NCBI GenBank assembly: GCA_000149265.1
Contig: CH002827.1
Coordinates: 2,578,484-2,642,483, forward strand
DNA length: 64,000 bases
Origin: Ciona savignyi
Taxonomy: Eukaryota; Chordata; Ascidiacea; Phlebobranchia; Cionidae
Reading direction: 5' to 3'
Numbering within the stretch: the first letter of the stretch is position 1; the number at the start of each line of letters is the position of its first letter. Shown piece after piece: positions 25,483 to 47,300 of this stretch. A program made the position numbers and the translations under genes. The notes under the pieces were generated by a model that saw nothing but the letters and a program-made list of their open reading frames with translations, was not told the DNA's origin and ran no database searches.

Positions 25483-28400
25483 ATGTCGGAACTAAGCGAA
25501 GCACTGCAGTTCACATTCGGGCTCATCAACGCCGACAACAAGTATCTTACCGCTGAAACATTTGGCTTCTCGATTGCCGCTAGTGGTGCCAGCCTAAAGA
25601 AGAAACAGACCTGGAGTTTGGAGCAGGAACCGAATGGCGGGACAGACGTTTACTTCAGGGTAAGAATTTTTCTTTGTTTTTGTAGGCCTATATGCAGAAA
25701 TAAAGAAGCCATAATTTTCTTTTAAATTTTTTTAATGAGCGATTTTAATTAATAAGTGCAATTTAGTTAATAATTGTTTTACCTCCTGTCAGAGGCGCAA
25801 AGTTGAGAGAAATTTTGAATATTTTTCTGATTTGTACATTTGTTTTTTACATGCAAACAATAGAATACAACTGCTTTCAAGTAATGATATTTTTTCACTA
25901 CAAAAGAAATAATAAAGAACAAACTGTGTAGTAACAATAGACAACACAGTTGGCCTTACTCCAGAATATTTGGAACATTTAATAGGATTGTTTAGTTTTA
26001 AAACTAAATTTAACAAAGGAATTTAAACATATAATTACAACTAAATGGCCATAAATGTCGCAACATAACTTTTCCTAATAAGCATGTTTCTTTGAAGAGA
26101 ATTAAATGGTTTCAATCCCGGCCATGTTGTGGTACAGAAAGAGGTCCCTGATAATGTACCTCCTACTGTGCTGTACACTATGGCACAGTTTCTATAATGT
26201 CGTGATTTCCGAACAAACGAATTGAATATCTGCGGAAGACGCGGGCTTCCCAGGCGACTTCAGCTAAATCAAAATCGAAGCAAATTAACTTTCTTGTCTA
26301 GACTACGATGACGTAACAACGGTGGTTATGACCAAATCAAAGTTCTCAGGACATACAGTTTTATTTGAAGCGATTTGGATCAGTCAACGCGTTTATTAAC
26401 AAGTTAAACCGATTCTTAGAAACCAGACGCAATATAAGTCATTTCATACAGGGATAGTCATTTATTACACTTAGTGATTGGGAAATTCTACTTAGTGTAC
26501 AAATGATTTGAATTCTGTCGGCTGTTTAGCAGGAAGTTGACGCTACCTCACGCCGGCAATTCACTTTCCTGTTTTTCTGGTATCGTTTATTGTGATGTAA
26601 TTATCTACATGTTGTGACGCAATCAACAACAAATTGCACTGTGTAGAAATAAAGGCAGCATTGTTAAAGAAATTTGAATATTATGATTAACTACTGTATA
26701 TAAATATTTTTATTCACTGAGTACAGTATTAAGTTGATTGTTCCAATCTACAGCGGATTTACAAATAATTTATATAAAACTATAAGATTTTAAACAGTCT
26801 TAATTGGGCAAATGCTAAACATGCCAGTTCGGAAACGAGCATATTTATAATTGGTTGCAATCCAGACCGATTTAGATTTTGCGTGGTTCTATTTCCGAGA
26901 ATTCTCCAGTCGCATATACATTTATTTCTAAATAAACACGCTGCAACATAATGTTCCAATTAAATTAACACAGTTACTTTGCAGTTGCAGAAATATATCA
27001 AACAAAACTTAGTTTCTATTTCTAATGTTTAAGATTGATGTTTATCCAAAATGAAACAGTTTTCTAATTTCACAATCACCTGTTGTTTTGGATACAATGT
27101 AATTTGTGAACATTCTATAGGCCTGTACCATTCAATAACATAAAAGTATCAACCCATTGTTTTTTATACAGGTGTGGGGTCATTTTATATATATACATTC
27201 TTTAACATTCATAACTTTGCAGAGTTGTCTTGGCCGATACCTTGGTACCGACAAGAACGGAAAGGTGACCTGTGACACCGAGAAGCCTGAAAAGGAGAAT
27301 GGCTTCCAAGTAGAAGCCACCACAGATGGGAGATGGGCGATCAAGAGTTCGGCATATGGTCGTTATTTTGGCGGAAAATCTGACAACCTGGAATGTTTTG
27401 CTCAGACTATTTCAAAGCAATACTTGTGGACGATTCATCTTGCAATGCATCCACAGGTAGGGCTTTTAGCTAGTTTATTCATTTTTTGCCCCAGTTTTTA
27501 AATATGTCAAACGAATATAATCACGACACAGGAACGGGAAACTTTTTCAAGAGATATAATACTGATTTATATCCCCGGGGATACAAAAAACGTAACATCA
27601 CAATAACACAGTGTTGAGATACAACCAGTTGGACTTTGACTTGATTAAAGTTTAAACATGCTACTTAACTGACTAAGAGCTGTGGCGCATATCCCAAGGT
27701 ATGTTAGCAAACTTCAAACTGACTAAAGTAAAAGGTAAAAGGCGGAAACTTTAACACCATTCCAGGAATTAATAATAAATATGTGTCGCAGAGCACTTCA
27801 AATTTGAAATACAAAGAATTTTTAAGTCGTTTCCTGCGTGACACAGATTTAAACTCTGTTTACGTTGCGTATATTGAGGTATCTAATATGGAAAACTAAA
27901 CATCCTTTCCAAACAACCGGTCTGCCACCGTGATAATCTATTTATTTGTGGTAATGATTACGTCATATCTGCCGATTGCCGAACGCGGCGGAACGGGATT
28001 TAACACCACAGTAAACGGACTCGTGCTGTAATTTGACGTCAAATCTAAACCTTACTGTTTGTATGTCAAGCGGTTAACCATAAATCTTTTAAAGGATTCA
28101 ATTATTTTAAACGCCGAGCGATTTCGAACAAGAGCTGCTAGTGTAACAATATACGTCTGTGACGAACCACAGATGTTTCAAGTTTCATATTTCTTAGTTT
28201 ATTCCCTTAATCTCACCCAAAAGAGTTAGCGTTAATCGAACTAAACAGATGCGCAATTTGCGCACGTATAAGGTAACCAAAACATTTTCTGTGGCAAAAT
28301 GGAAATAAAAGGGGTGTTTAATTAAAAAGAGCATATTTTTTTGTAGGTGAACGTCTATAACATCCGCCGGAAGTGCTACGCCCATCTCTCGGGTGCAGGC

Positions 28401-31400
28401 GACGAGGTACACATGACAAAGCGCACACCGTGGGGTGAGGACACCCTCATCACCCTAGTCTTCAAGAATAACGGCTACGCCCTTCTGACATCCAACAACT
28501 GCTATCTCGCATCCGACGGAACTCTTCATCAGACGTGCAAAGGGGAAGACACGATATACACCATTGAGTTTTACTCGGGGAAAATTGCCTTCAAGTGCAA
28601 AGGGGATGGAAGGTAATGAATGCACTCTGGTTACACTGTTTCCTTTGTAATTGACTTTAAATTTATTGTACACAATTACCTCGCTTGAGGTGCAATCCTT
28701 TTTCGGCGTTTTCGTCGTTTACTTCGTTTCTACGGTTGTGTAGCCAAAGTACACCCCTAAAATGTTAACCTACAGCTACAGGCACCTAAATTCTGGATTA
28801 GAAACCACATGAACGACTAGTAAAAACAATTTATAAAGTAATAAGGTATACATCGATTTTGTAACGAGTATTTATTATAATAGGGAAAGTTTTAGTTGAA
28901 ACTTTTTTTATTGGTGTATATGAAATATGTCACAGAATAAAACCGGCATCCCTTGATTTTAGGGCTACGTCACCACTACCTTAAAATGATGACTGCACTC
29001 AATCGATTTGTCTAAAAAGAAGTTGAGAACCTTTAAACCAATGAGTAACGTGATGTTTACACTGTAGTTTTAACAAGATTTCCAACAGGTACTTGTCACC
29101 GGTAGGACCCAAGGGTCAGTTGCAGGGGCGCAAAGACAGCCCTGGAAAAGACGAGCACTTCGCGCTGATTGATTCGCACCCACAAATCACTCTGTGCTCG
29201 AAAACGAAAGGTCGATTCGTGTCCGGCAAACAAGGTAAACAAAAAAAACATTTTTTTAAATATTTTATTTTTTTCTGGTTGGTGGAAATTGGGAAGCCAT
29301 ATTTATTTATAAGTGTCCTTATTACTATCTTGTACCAGCGTCAATGGCGGATGTTATGACGGTTTATGAAAAGTTAGGGAAAAATTTACTAAAAAGTTTA
29401 TTGATATTATATTAGAAAGCGAAACAGGAAAATACGGAAAAACGGAAAAAAGAACGCCGTGGCAAACGCCAGATAACCACACTATCAATGCAGTGCATAG
29501 CTGACATGACAAGTGTTGTACACCAATCATTTCGTTTGTATGAATAATTTAAAGTTTAAGCCAGGGTTACGTTTAACGAAAATATTGTTTTTTTGACATT
29601 TTGTATAATCTCGCCTTTTCTATTGTTGAATAAATAGAATAATATTGACGAATAAGTCATGTACTGTTAAAAAATATGTATATGAATAAATTAAATAAAT
29701 TTGTCTTGTCAAAAAAATAATAAACCTCTAAAATTACACCTATAAATGCCAATTTTACCCCGTTTTACTTTTCAAAGATTAAATAAAACAATTATTCCGC
29801 GTTTTAAATAATTATTTATCATAGGCACACAGCCGCCGTTTGTTCTCACCCTAATATATGATCAATATTTTCGATACGTGATAAGGTCGTGGTTGTTACT
29901 ATAAAGGTCCGTTTTTAAATTGTGCTTAATATGAATCGGCTGCGTTAATCTTTCTGTCCCACAACCGCTTCAAAGTTGACAATCCTTTTTGATGGCAAAA
30001 CAATCCACCTAGCTATATAGAGTATTATAACCAGGCGCCTGGGTAACCTTTTTATAAATAGTATCATGCATCAATTAAATGAACTCAAATTTTTCTAGAA
30101 AAATAGTCTTCCTAGCTAATATATGCTCGTTCATCTGGTATAACACTTCTACCCATAATTGAATTATTTCGTCATAGGTCTCCAGTTATCCGCCAATCAG
30201 ATGGAAGCTGAGGAGATGGAAACCTTTCAGATGGAGATTGACCCCGAAACAGAGAAAGTTTTCTTCAGAAACGACAAAGACAAATACTGGAGGCTGGATG
30301 GACAAGGCATTATGGCCGATGCCGCCGACACATCGTAAGTTGATGCATCTAAAAAATCTTTGGTTTGGCTTGTTGGATCGTCTTGTTTTTCCGTGCCTAG
30401 ATTCGAATGCTGGGACACTGGATCAGTACCTTAGTTCGTTCTTGTGTGCTGTCTGTGTAGTGGCATGTTAATTATTTGGAAAGCTGAAAAAAGTTAAAGC
30501 TTATCATGTTATCGTTCTATCCCATGCATTCCGTCTACTTTCTTTGCGGTTTTGTCATCGCGCAAGACTCATAACGGTTGTTGTTGCCTCAATCCAATGC
30601 ATGCAAATTGTTCGATTGTAAACTTTTTTTTTAAATTATACAAGCACTGGTGATGGCGAATCGACTAGATAATCACTTACCCGAGTAACCTGCACAACTT
30701 TGGTTATCGCACACATTGGCATAAAACTCAATTATCAGATCTAACCTATTGCAATGCGTAGCTTTTACAGCACTATCCGAAAATTTCTTACTTTGAGAAT
30801 TCATTACAGTTTATGCTTTCGTTTTTTTTTCGCCAAAATTTAAAAGATTTAATAATACAACATGGTTATTTTAGAAGAGGCAGACAATGTATCACCGTTT
30901 TCAATTTTATATTTTCTTTTTCTTAGACAACCTACCAGCCACTTTAGTGTTGAATGGCATGGTCGGTTTATCCGCTTGGTGGCGTCCAACGGGAAATACG
31001 TCAGCATCAAACAGTCTGGCCACCTTGTTGCTACCGGCAACGAAGCGGAAGATTTTACATTTCGATTGACAAACAGGTAAAATTATGAATTTTAAATTGT
31101 GGACCAATTAACAAATTTTATGTTGATAAACTGGTTATGGTTAAAAAAGCGTGACACATAACATCATGTTATGGCAATGGAACGCTTTAAGGCTAAAAAT
31201 TATCCAGCTATAACCGTCAAAACTCCGTTAGTGATAAAGTATTTTACCGGTCGAATACAAATGACAAATTTATCCAGATATTAAACGCGCGGTGGTATAG
31301 ACAATGCACATACGCTTTTAAAAGGAACACANNNNNNNNNNNNNNNNNNNNNNNNNNNNNNNNNNNNNNNNNNNNNNNNNNNNNNNNNNNNNNNNNNNNN

Positions 31401-32633
31401 NNNNNNNNNNNNNNNNNNNNNNNNNNNNNNNCTTTCAAATTCAACCATTTGTTTGCGGGAACCATCTTGAAATATTTATTGTGAAACACAACTTTTAAGA
31501 GGCCGTGACAACGGACATTCATGCTTATCCCTAGGGATGGAATAGCGTAGATACTTGATCGCAATCGCTATAGATAACCTCGCCACTACTGTCGGATTAC
31601 CAGAGCTATGTTGTACAGGATACGTTTTTACTAAGCTAATTCAACCCATTAAAGCGACTTAGCTAAATACCCTGTCAACGGACGTAACCGATTATAGCTG
31701 GCGACTGGTTAGGATTTCGTCACCTTTCAGTGCGACGCGCCACGCATAAGTTAATCCACCTTAAATTACAGAGCGATCATCGTGTTCCGCGGTGAACACG
31801 GCTTCGTTGGATGTAAAGCTGACGGTAAGTTGGAAGGAAACAAAGCAATGTACGACATCTTCCAAATGGAGGAAAACGACGGCGCTTATGGAATCAAAGG
31901 TCGGTTTTTGTTTTGTCTGTTGGTGTTCTCCCGCAAACAGGACCACTCGCGTATTTGTCAGAATGACTAGTTTACAAAATTTGGTTGCCAGAGCTTTTAG
32001 GCTCCATAGCGATTAACCCACGGAGTTAAACACACATGGGATTTAACCCGCACCCAGCCGGGATTTAACCAATCTAGTATTGAACCCAAAGCAGGATAGA
32101 ACCTACATGGGAATAACCCCATTTGAGCCAACCCTAATCTCCCAGTCCCAATCCCCTAAACCCTTGGGGTTCAGTGCTGTGTCGGTTTTATCCGGAGTGT
32201 GGTACGTCCAATGAAATATTAGGTTAATGCCGCTTTTTGTTAGATTAAACTGTTTTGCGGATTGGAAAAGTCCACTTTTAGAAAGGATGAAATGGTATTT
32301 TTGACACGAAAATTTTGAGCATATTGTGTATAACTTAAGCCTACCTTTCACTGAAAAGCTAGCAAAAAGGGAAAGTTAAAGAAATTTAGTTGTCATATAA
32401 ATTTCTAAACATTAATTATTATAGGACCAAATGGGAAGTATTGGACGGTCGGTGACGACAAAAAGGTGACAGCAAATGGTACAGCCCCTCAGCCGTTTAT
32501 TATTCAACTCTGCAAGAACAGCAAAATAGCTTTGAAACCTGAAAATGGCGATGGTTACGTCACAAGCGATCACGTGGGCATTATGACAGCAAATGGTGCG
32601 GGAATTAACAAGAAGACTTTATTCGAATATTAG
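25483..32633 (+). CDS. FSCN1: Fascin, actin-bundling protein (complete, 488 aa)
   Basis: Eight exons: 25483-25659, 27223-27456, 28347-28612, 29089-29234, 30178-30334, 30927-31076, 31772-31899, 32425-32633. All junctions are GT-AG and in phase. The protein aligns end to end with human fascin: [85 protein letters not shown] and a C-terminal LFEY. Fascin consists of four beta-trefoil domains and cross-links actin filaments in filopodia and microvilli. Ser37 corresponds by alignment to human Ser39, the protein kinase C site that blocks actin binding, and the following LKKKQ is kept. Start chosen because MSELSEALQ is the only ATG before the conserved block. One intron contains a 100-N assembly gap (31332-31431) and a degenerate SINE. 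The gene is followed 1.6 kb later by TXNDC11 on the same strand. Confidence 0.96.
31332..31431. other. Assembly gap (100 N)
   Basis: Run of exactly 100 N in the fascin intron between exons ending 31076 and starting 31772. Size is a placeholder; no exon is missing, since the flanking exons join in phase. Confidence 0.99.
31505..31750 (-). repeat. Degenerate SINE-like copy
   Basis: Recognisable shared blocks are the CATTCATGCTTATCCC end, CCCATTAAAGCG, CCTGTCAACGGACGT and a decayed head near 31720-31750. Strongly diverged from the near-complete copies, so an old insertion, in the same fascin intron as the gap. Confidence 0.55.
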
Positions 32634-43257
<10,624 letters not shown>

Positions 43258-43281
43258 TGTTTGCTGTTTACATAACGGTGC

Positions 43282-43287
43282 AATAAA
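43282..43287 (+). promoter_or_regulatory. Polyadenylation signal of TXNDC11
   Basis: AATAAA 25 bp after the stop at 43257 and 119 bp after the alternative stop at 43163. Supports this as the terminal exon whichever frame is used. Confidence 0.55.
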
Positions 43288-43362
43288 TTATAAGATATAG
43301 AGCAAAAGGGAGTTTTATATGTTTTATAAATGGCTGGGTGTACAGCTGACCGGGTAAACAAA

Positions 43363-43475
43363 TAGTTTAGTTTATTTTTTGTTTCCACGATGAAAACACG
43401 AAGCAGAATATTTGATAACAATTCGGAAAATGGGAAAAAAGGCAACACAACAGTCGTTAAAACACGTCTCAAAAA
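43363..43475 (+). repeat. Dispersed repeat, copy B
   Basis: Second copy of the repeat at 40990-41100, about 2.4 kb away and in the same orientation, just downstream of TXNDC11. Confidence 0.75.
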
Positions 43476-43740
43476 CAATTCTTTACTTTCGCTATATTTA
43501 GACTTGGCTCCCAAACCCACAAAAAAAAATCCCGCAGTTAACATTTTAATGGCCGGCTTCTCCACCAGATTACTTGTCGGAGGACCATTACACATTTTTG
43601 TGGTACTGCTTGGTGTGTCAAGTTGCGTTGATATTATAATATTCATTTTTATACTCGTGAAGATGTCACGGCCAATGTTTAGATTAACCTTTCGCGCAGT
43701 GTGTTGTAGCGAAGTACTATGCCGAAGGACACAGAAAATA

Positions 43741-43860
43741 TAGCGGCTGGTATCAAACCTGCAACCTTACGCGTGACGGTTGACTAAGCTAACAGGACCG
43801 AGCGATTAGCGTGGGTTTTGAACCCAGACCCTCGTGGTTCGTTAAAAGTAATGGCAATTA
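43741..43860 (-). repeat. Tandem tRNA-like segments (SINE head or tRNA relics)
   Basis: On the minus strand, GTTAGCTTAGTCAACCG (A-box-like, 43782-43792) is followed by a perfect-consensus B box GGTTTGATACC at 43749-43759. Just upstream on that strand is another perfect B box, GGTTCAAAACC (43814-43824), inside a GGGTCTGGGTTCAAAACCCA hairpin. Acceptor stems do not pair well, so intact tRNA genes are unlikely. Confidence 0.5.
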
Positions 43861-44349
43861 AGACTTGGGTAAAGCGATTACCTCGAGCACAGAATTTGGT
43901 ATTAATAGCGGCCCTCGAGCTACCTCACAAACGTGCAAAAACGGCGCCATTGCCCCACGGGGATTTCCCGGGTGGTGGTAAAACAAAACGCCGAACATAG
44001 TTTTCCCATCCACAGGTCCCTTGCACGTAAAGGATAAAGAAACGAATTGATAACGCTATTCACAACAAGTATAGATAGCCGCATTTATTAACAAAATTTT
44101 CTTCGAACAAAAAGGGAACCTTCGAGACAGTAACACCGGAACCGACTGGTTGGAGCACAAAATATATACAAGAAAACAGTCGCCTCTAGCAAGCGTTGTG
44201 TAATAAGAGAACCTAGGTTGAAAAAAAATAATAGAAAATCGGCGAACAAAAAAGGCTGAAAAACCCTCGAGAGACTGGAAGCCAATTTAGCAGTTTCTAG
44301 CCGCCGTGGTTTCGGGGTCTCCCGCGGGGAAATAGATAGCATGGTGACG

Positions 44350-47300
44350 TCAGAATCCATTGAGGTCTTGTACTGGACGGGCGAACTCGATACGCATCGT
44401 TGATCGGTCATTTAACCTCGTACCTTGGAGACTATGTAATGCATATGAAGCGGTCCCTGCATCCTGTTAACAAAGACAATTATTACGTCATTATGACTAA
44501 CATTTCAAAACTTATATGATAAAAATTTTAAACCAAACATTGTCGTATTTTTTTTTAATATCATTGACATTAGTTAGTGATGTATATTGATTTATTGCTT
44601 TAAAAAGAGATCAAGCACAAACACCGACCACCTTGTGCTTAAAAATATTTATAAACGCCACTAAGTAATAATAGTGAGTGTATTCTTCGTCAAAATTGAT
44701 CACACAGGAAACATAAATCATGTTTTAAGCGAACGAAGCAACAAACTAGTAAAATGGAAAATTCTAGCCAAATTGCTTTAATGCAATAATGCATTGTAAA
44801 ATCGATATACTGTATAAATATTAAATGTCACGTTATAACGCGTTATTTGCTATGTCTGTTGGTATGTAGGTCACAGACCACAGTTTAAATGCGTAATATC
44901 GCCAGGGCTTACATAAAACGAGTATACACACTGCTTTTGGAGGGAACACACATTGTAAATATTAGGTTGGCGACCATCGAAGGCCTCTCCTTTCGTAAAC
45001 TGACCGGATNNNNNNNNNNNNNNNNNNNNNNNNNNNNNNNNNNNNNNNNNNNNNNNNNNNNNNNNNNNNNNNNNNNNNNNNNNNNNNNNNNNNNNNNNNN
45101 NNNNNNNNNTCGTCGTTTCATCGCGAACCCTGTCGCTTTGATCGCAAAGCTAATATTTGCGATTGTAAATCACGATTGTGACGTAACAGACGACGTCGCA
45201 TAAACTTTCTGAAGGAACTTGCGCGGACACGCACACAGAGATAAAACAATGCAAACCGCGCTTCCAACAATGGAATAGCGATTAAACGCCAATAAACATT
45301 AGCTAGACAGATATTAAACATGGAAACGGTTTCCCAGATTTACCAATCATGTTTAACATCTCTGTAGGTACAGAACCAACCGCCAAACAACCCAAAACTA
45401 TAATAAATCAAAAATTTTATTCTAGAAACATTTTTTCACCACATAGTGTTTTTCGCTTCAATTAAACAAAGGCGCACCACATAGCGTTTTTCACTTCAGT
45501 TTAACAAAGGCGCTAAAGAACCCACTTTAAGAAGGAATATACATACTACACATACACGACCGCATTACCGTTACCGTTAAAAACCGAGTAGGTTGCTACA
45601 GTCAATACGCAAGATTAAAAAGACCTGCAGGAGAATCAGCTGAGAAACTGATTACCTTTCACCTAATAATGAGTGTAACAAAAGCATGAAAGAGTTGGTA
45701 GCCCAATGAGGACTTTCTCACACATTTAGGCTGCACCTGCCTATTTGAAAATAAAAATCAGGTGGTTTGGCTTACCGTGAACTCAATAACCGCGCAAAGA
45801 ACACCTCCCCGGTTGATTAACTTCGCTCTGACGTAGCCGTGGAATCTGAAGAGACAAATCGAATTTACATATGTTAATAGATTGACCAATTTAAAAAGGC
45901 CGACGAAGAATAGTAGGTTTTACAGCCTTTTTTGCTTATTCCGTTTCCTGGCGCCTTTGATTGGTACACGAACCTGGATGGTTTTCTATTTGAATAAACT
46001 CTGAAGATGCGTATTTTAATGGGGAAATATGTAAAATTAACCTAAGAAAGCCTCCCCCTGCAGCTAATACTTGGTCAAAGCTGTGGCGTCTGAATGTCTC
46101 TTTATTTTTTACGAAGTCACAATAATCATACTACAAATTAAAGGAAAACGGGAAACCAGGGCAGACTGGAACGTATTCGAAAATTGAATGTTTTGTAAGC
46201 GTTAGGTAGGTTGGGATGGTTGAGATAGGTGTTGCAGCCCGGGGTATATTTAGTTTTCCTACTCGTACTGTGAAATTTTAAATCAGCCATCTTTCCCAGG
46301 AGCGTGTCCACAAATTATATTAGAATAAAGAATAAAGCACTGAAAAACTGCTCTGCAAACTTATTTTGCCCACGGTATAAGTTTCCCTACTTTCCCCTGC
46401 GATATTGACAAATCTTCCCTCTTCCTCAGTAGTGTCCCTAAATATTATTTAATTACAGCAAGGTCCGTTTTATGGAAACTGTTCTGCAAACTAAATATGA
46501 GCACGGTATATTTTTTGAAGTCGATACCTCGAGAAAATGTCTTTCAATTCCTTTTCAGAAGTGCCGACTCCGAAGTTGGAGACCAAGATACAAGAGGTGG
46601 CCGTGGCGGCGTTGTTGGCGCCTCCTAGCGCAGCAAGATTCATCACCGGAGTACCTTCGAGAGATTCATTGTTAATACGTTTCATGCGAATTCGGCAGAT
46701 TCGATGACCAGACCATAGTTTTTATGGGTCAATTAAGAGGATAGACCTGTGCGTTTAATTATAGTAGGTCAAAACTATACCCAAACACTAGGATGTTCCG
46801 ATTTGCAAATGTTATTTTAATTGTGTAAATAATACTAAAATAAATTTATATTTATAGAAATATTTTGGAACTTAGTTTAGAAATTAATTAATTTTAGTTG
46901 TGTTTTAGAATTAGTTTACAAGAAAAGTCAATTATTTCGACAGAAATTAAAAGTTTCGAACTTTAATTTATTTCCGGGGACGTTTCTCGGGCTGATGAAA
47001 TTAACGAGTGTGTGGTGCGCCATGTGCTGCTAAAGAAACCTTATAAAATACCTGCAAGGTGGGTGAAAATAGCGCCATGGTGTTGTGGAGGTGCCGAGTG
47101 GTGAAGGGGTGCAATATGGTGGAGAGTGGGTGTCATCTGGGGCAAAAAACGAGTCTTACAAATTACAGTCGAAAACCACCCGAAATTTTGGGTGGAGCAC
47201 ACAGTGCTATAAGTCTCTTTTAATGTACCAAGAGTTAAAAAAAATATTAAAAAAAAAACAAAAAAACGCGCCTTACAAATTACAGTCGAAAACTACCCGA

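Larger units (their letters stand above)
43258..44349. other. Convergent intergenic region TXNDC11 / RBPMS
   Basis: Holds both 3' ends. Besides the repeats listed, a TTTATT at 44084-44089 is AATAAA on the minus strand, about 260 bp past the RBPMS-like stop, and may be its polyadenylation signal. Open frames here overlap repeats and are not called as genes. Confidence 0.6.

Noticed and set aside
44088..44411. 107-codon minus-strand frame
   Set aside because: Overlaps the last RBPMS exon in another frame; the RBPMS frame ends the RRM2 motif MRIEFA and its stop at 44350.
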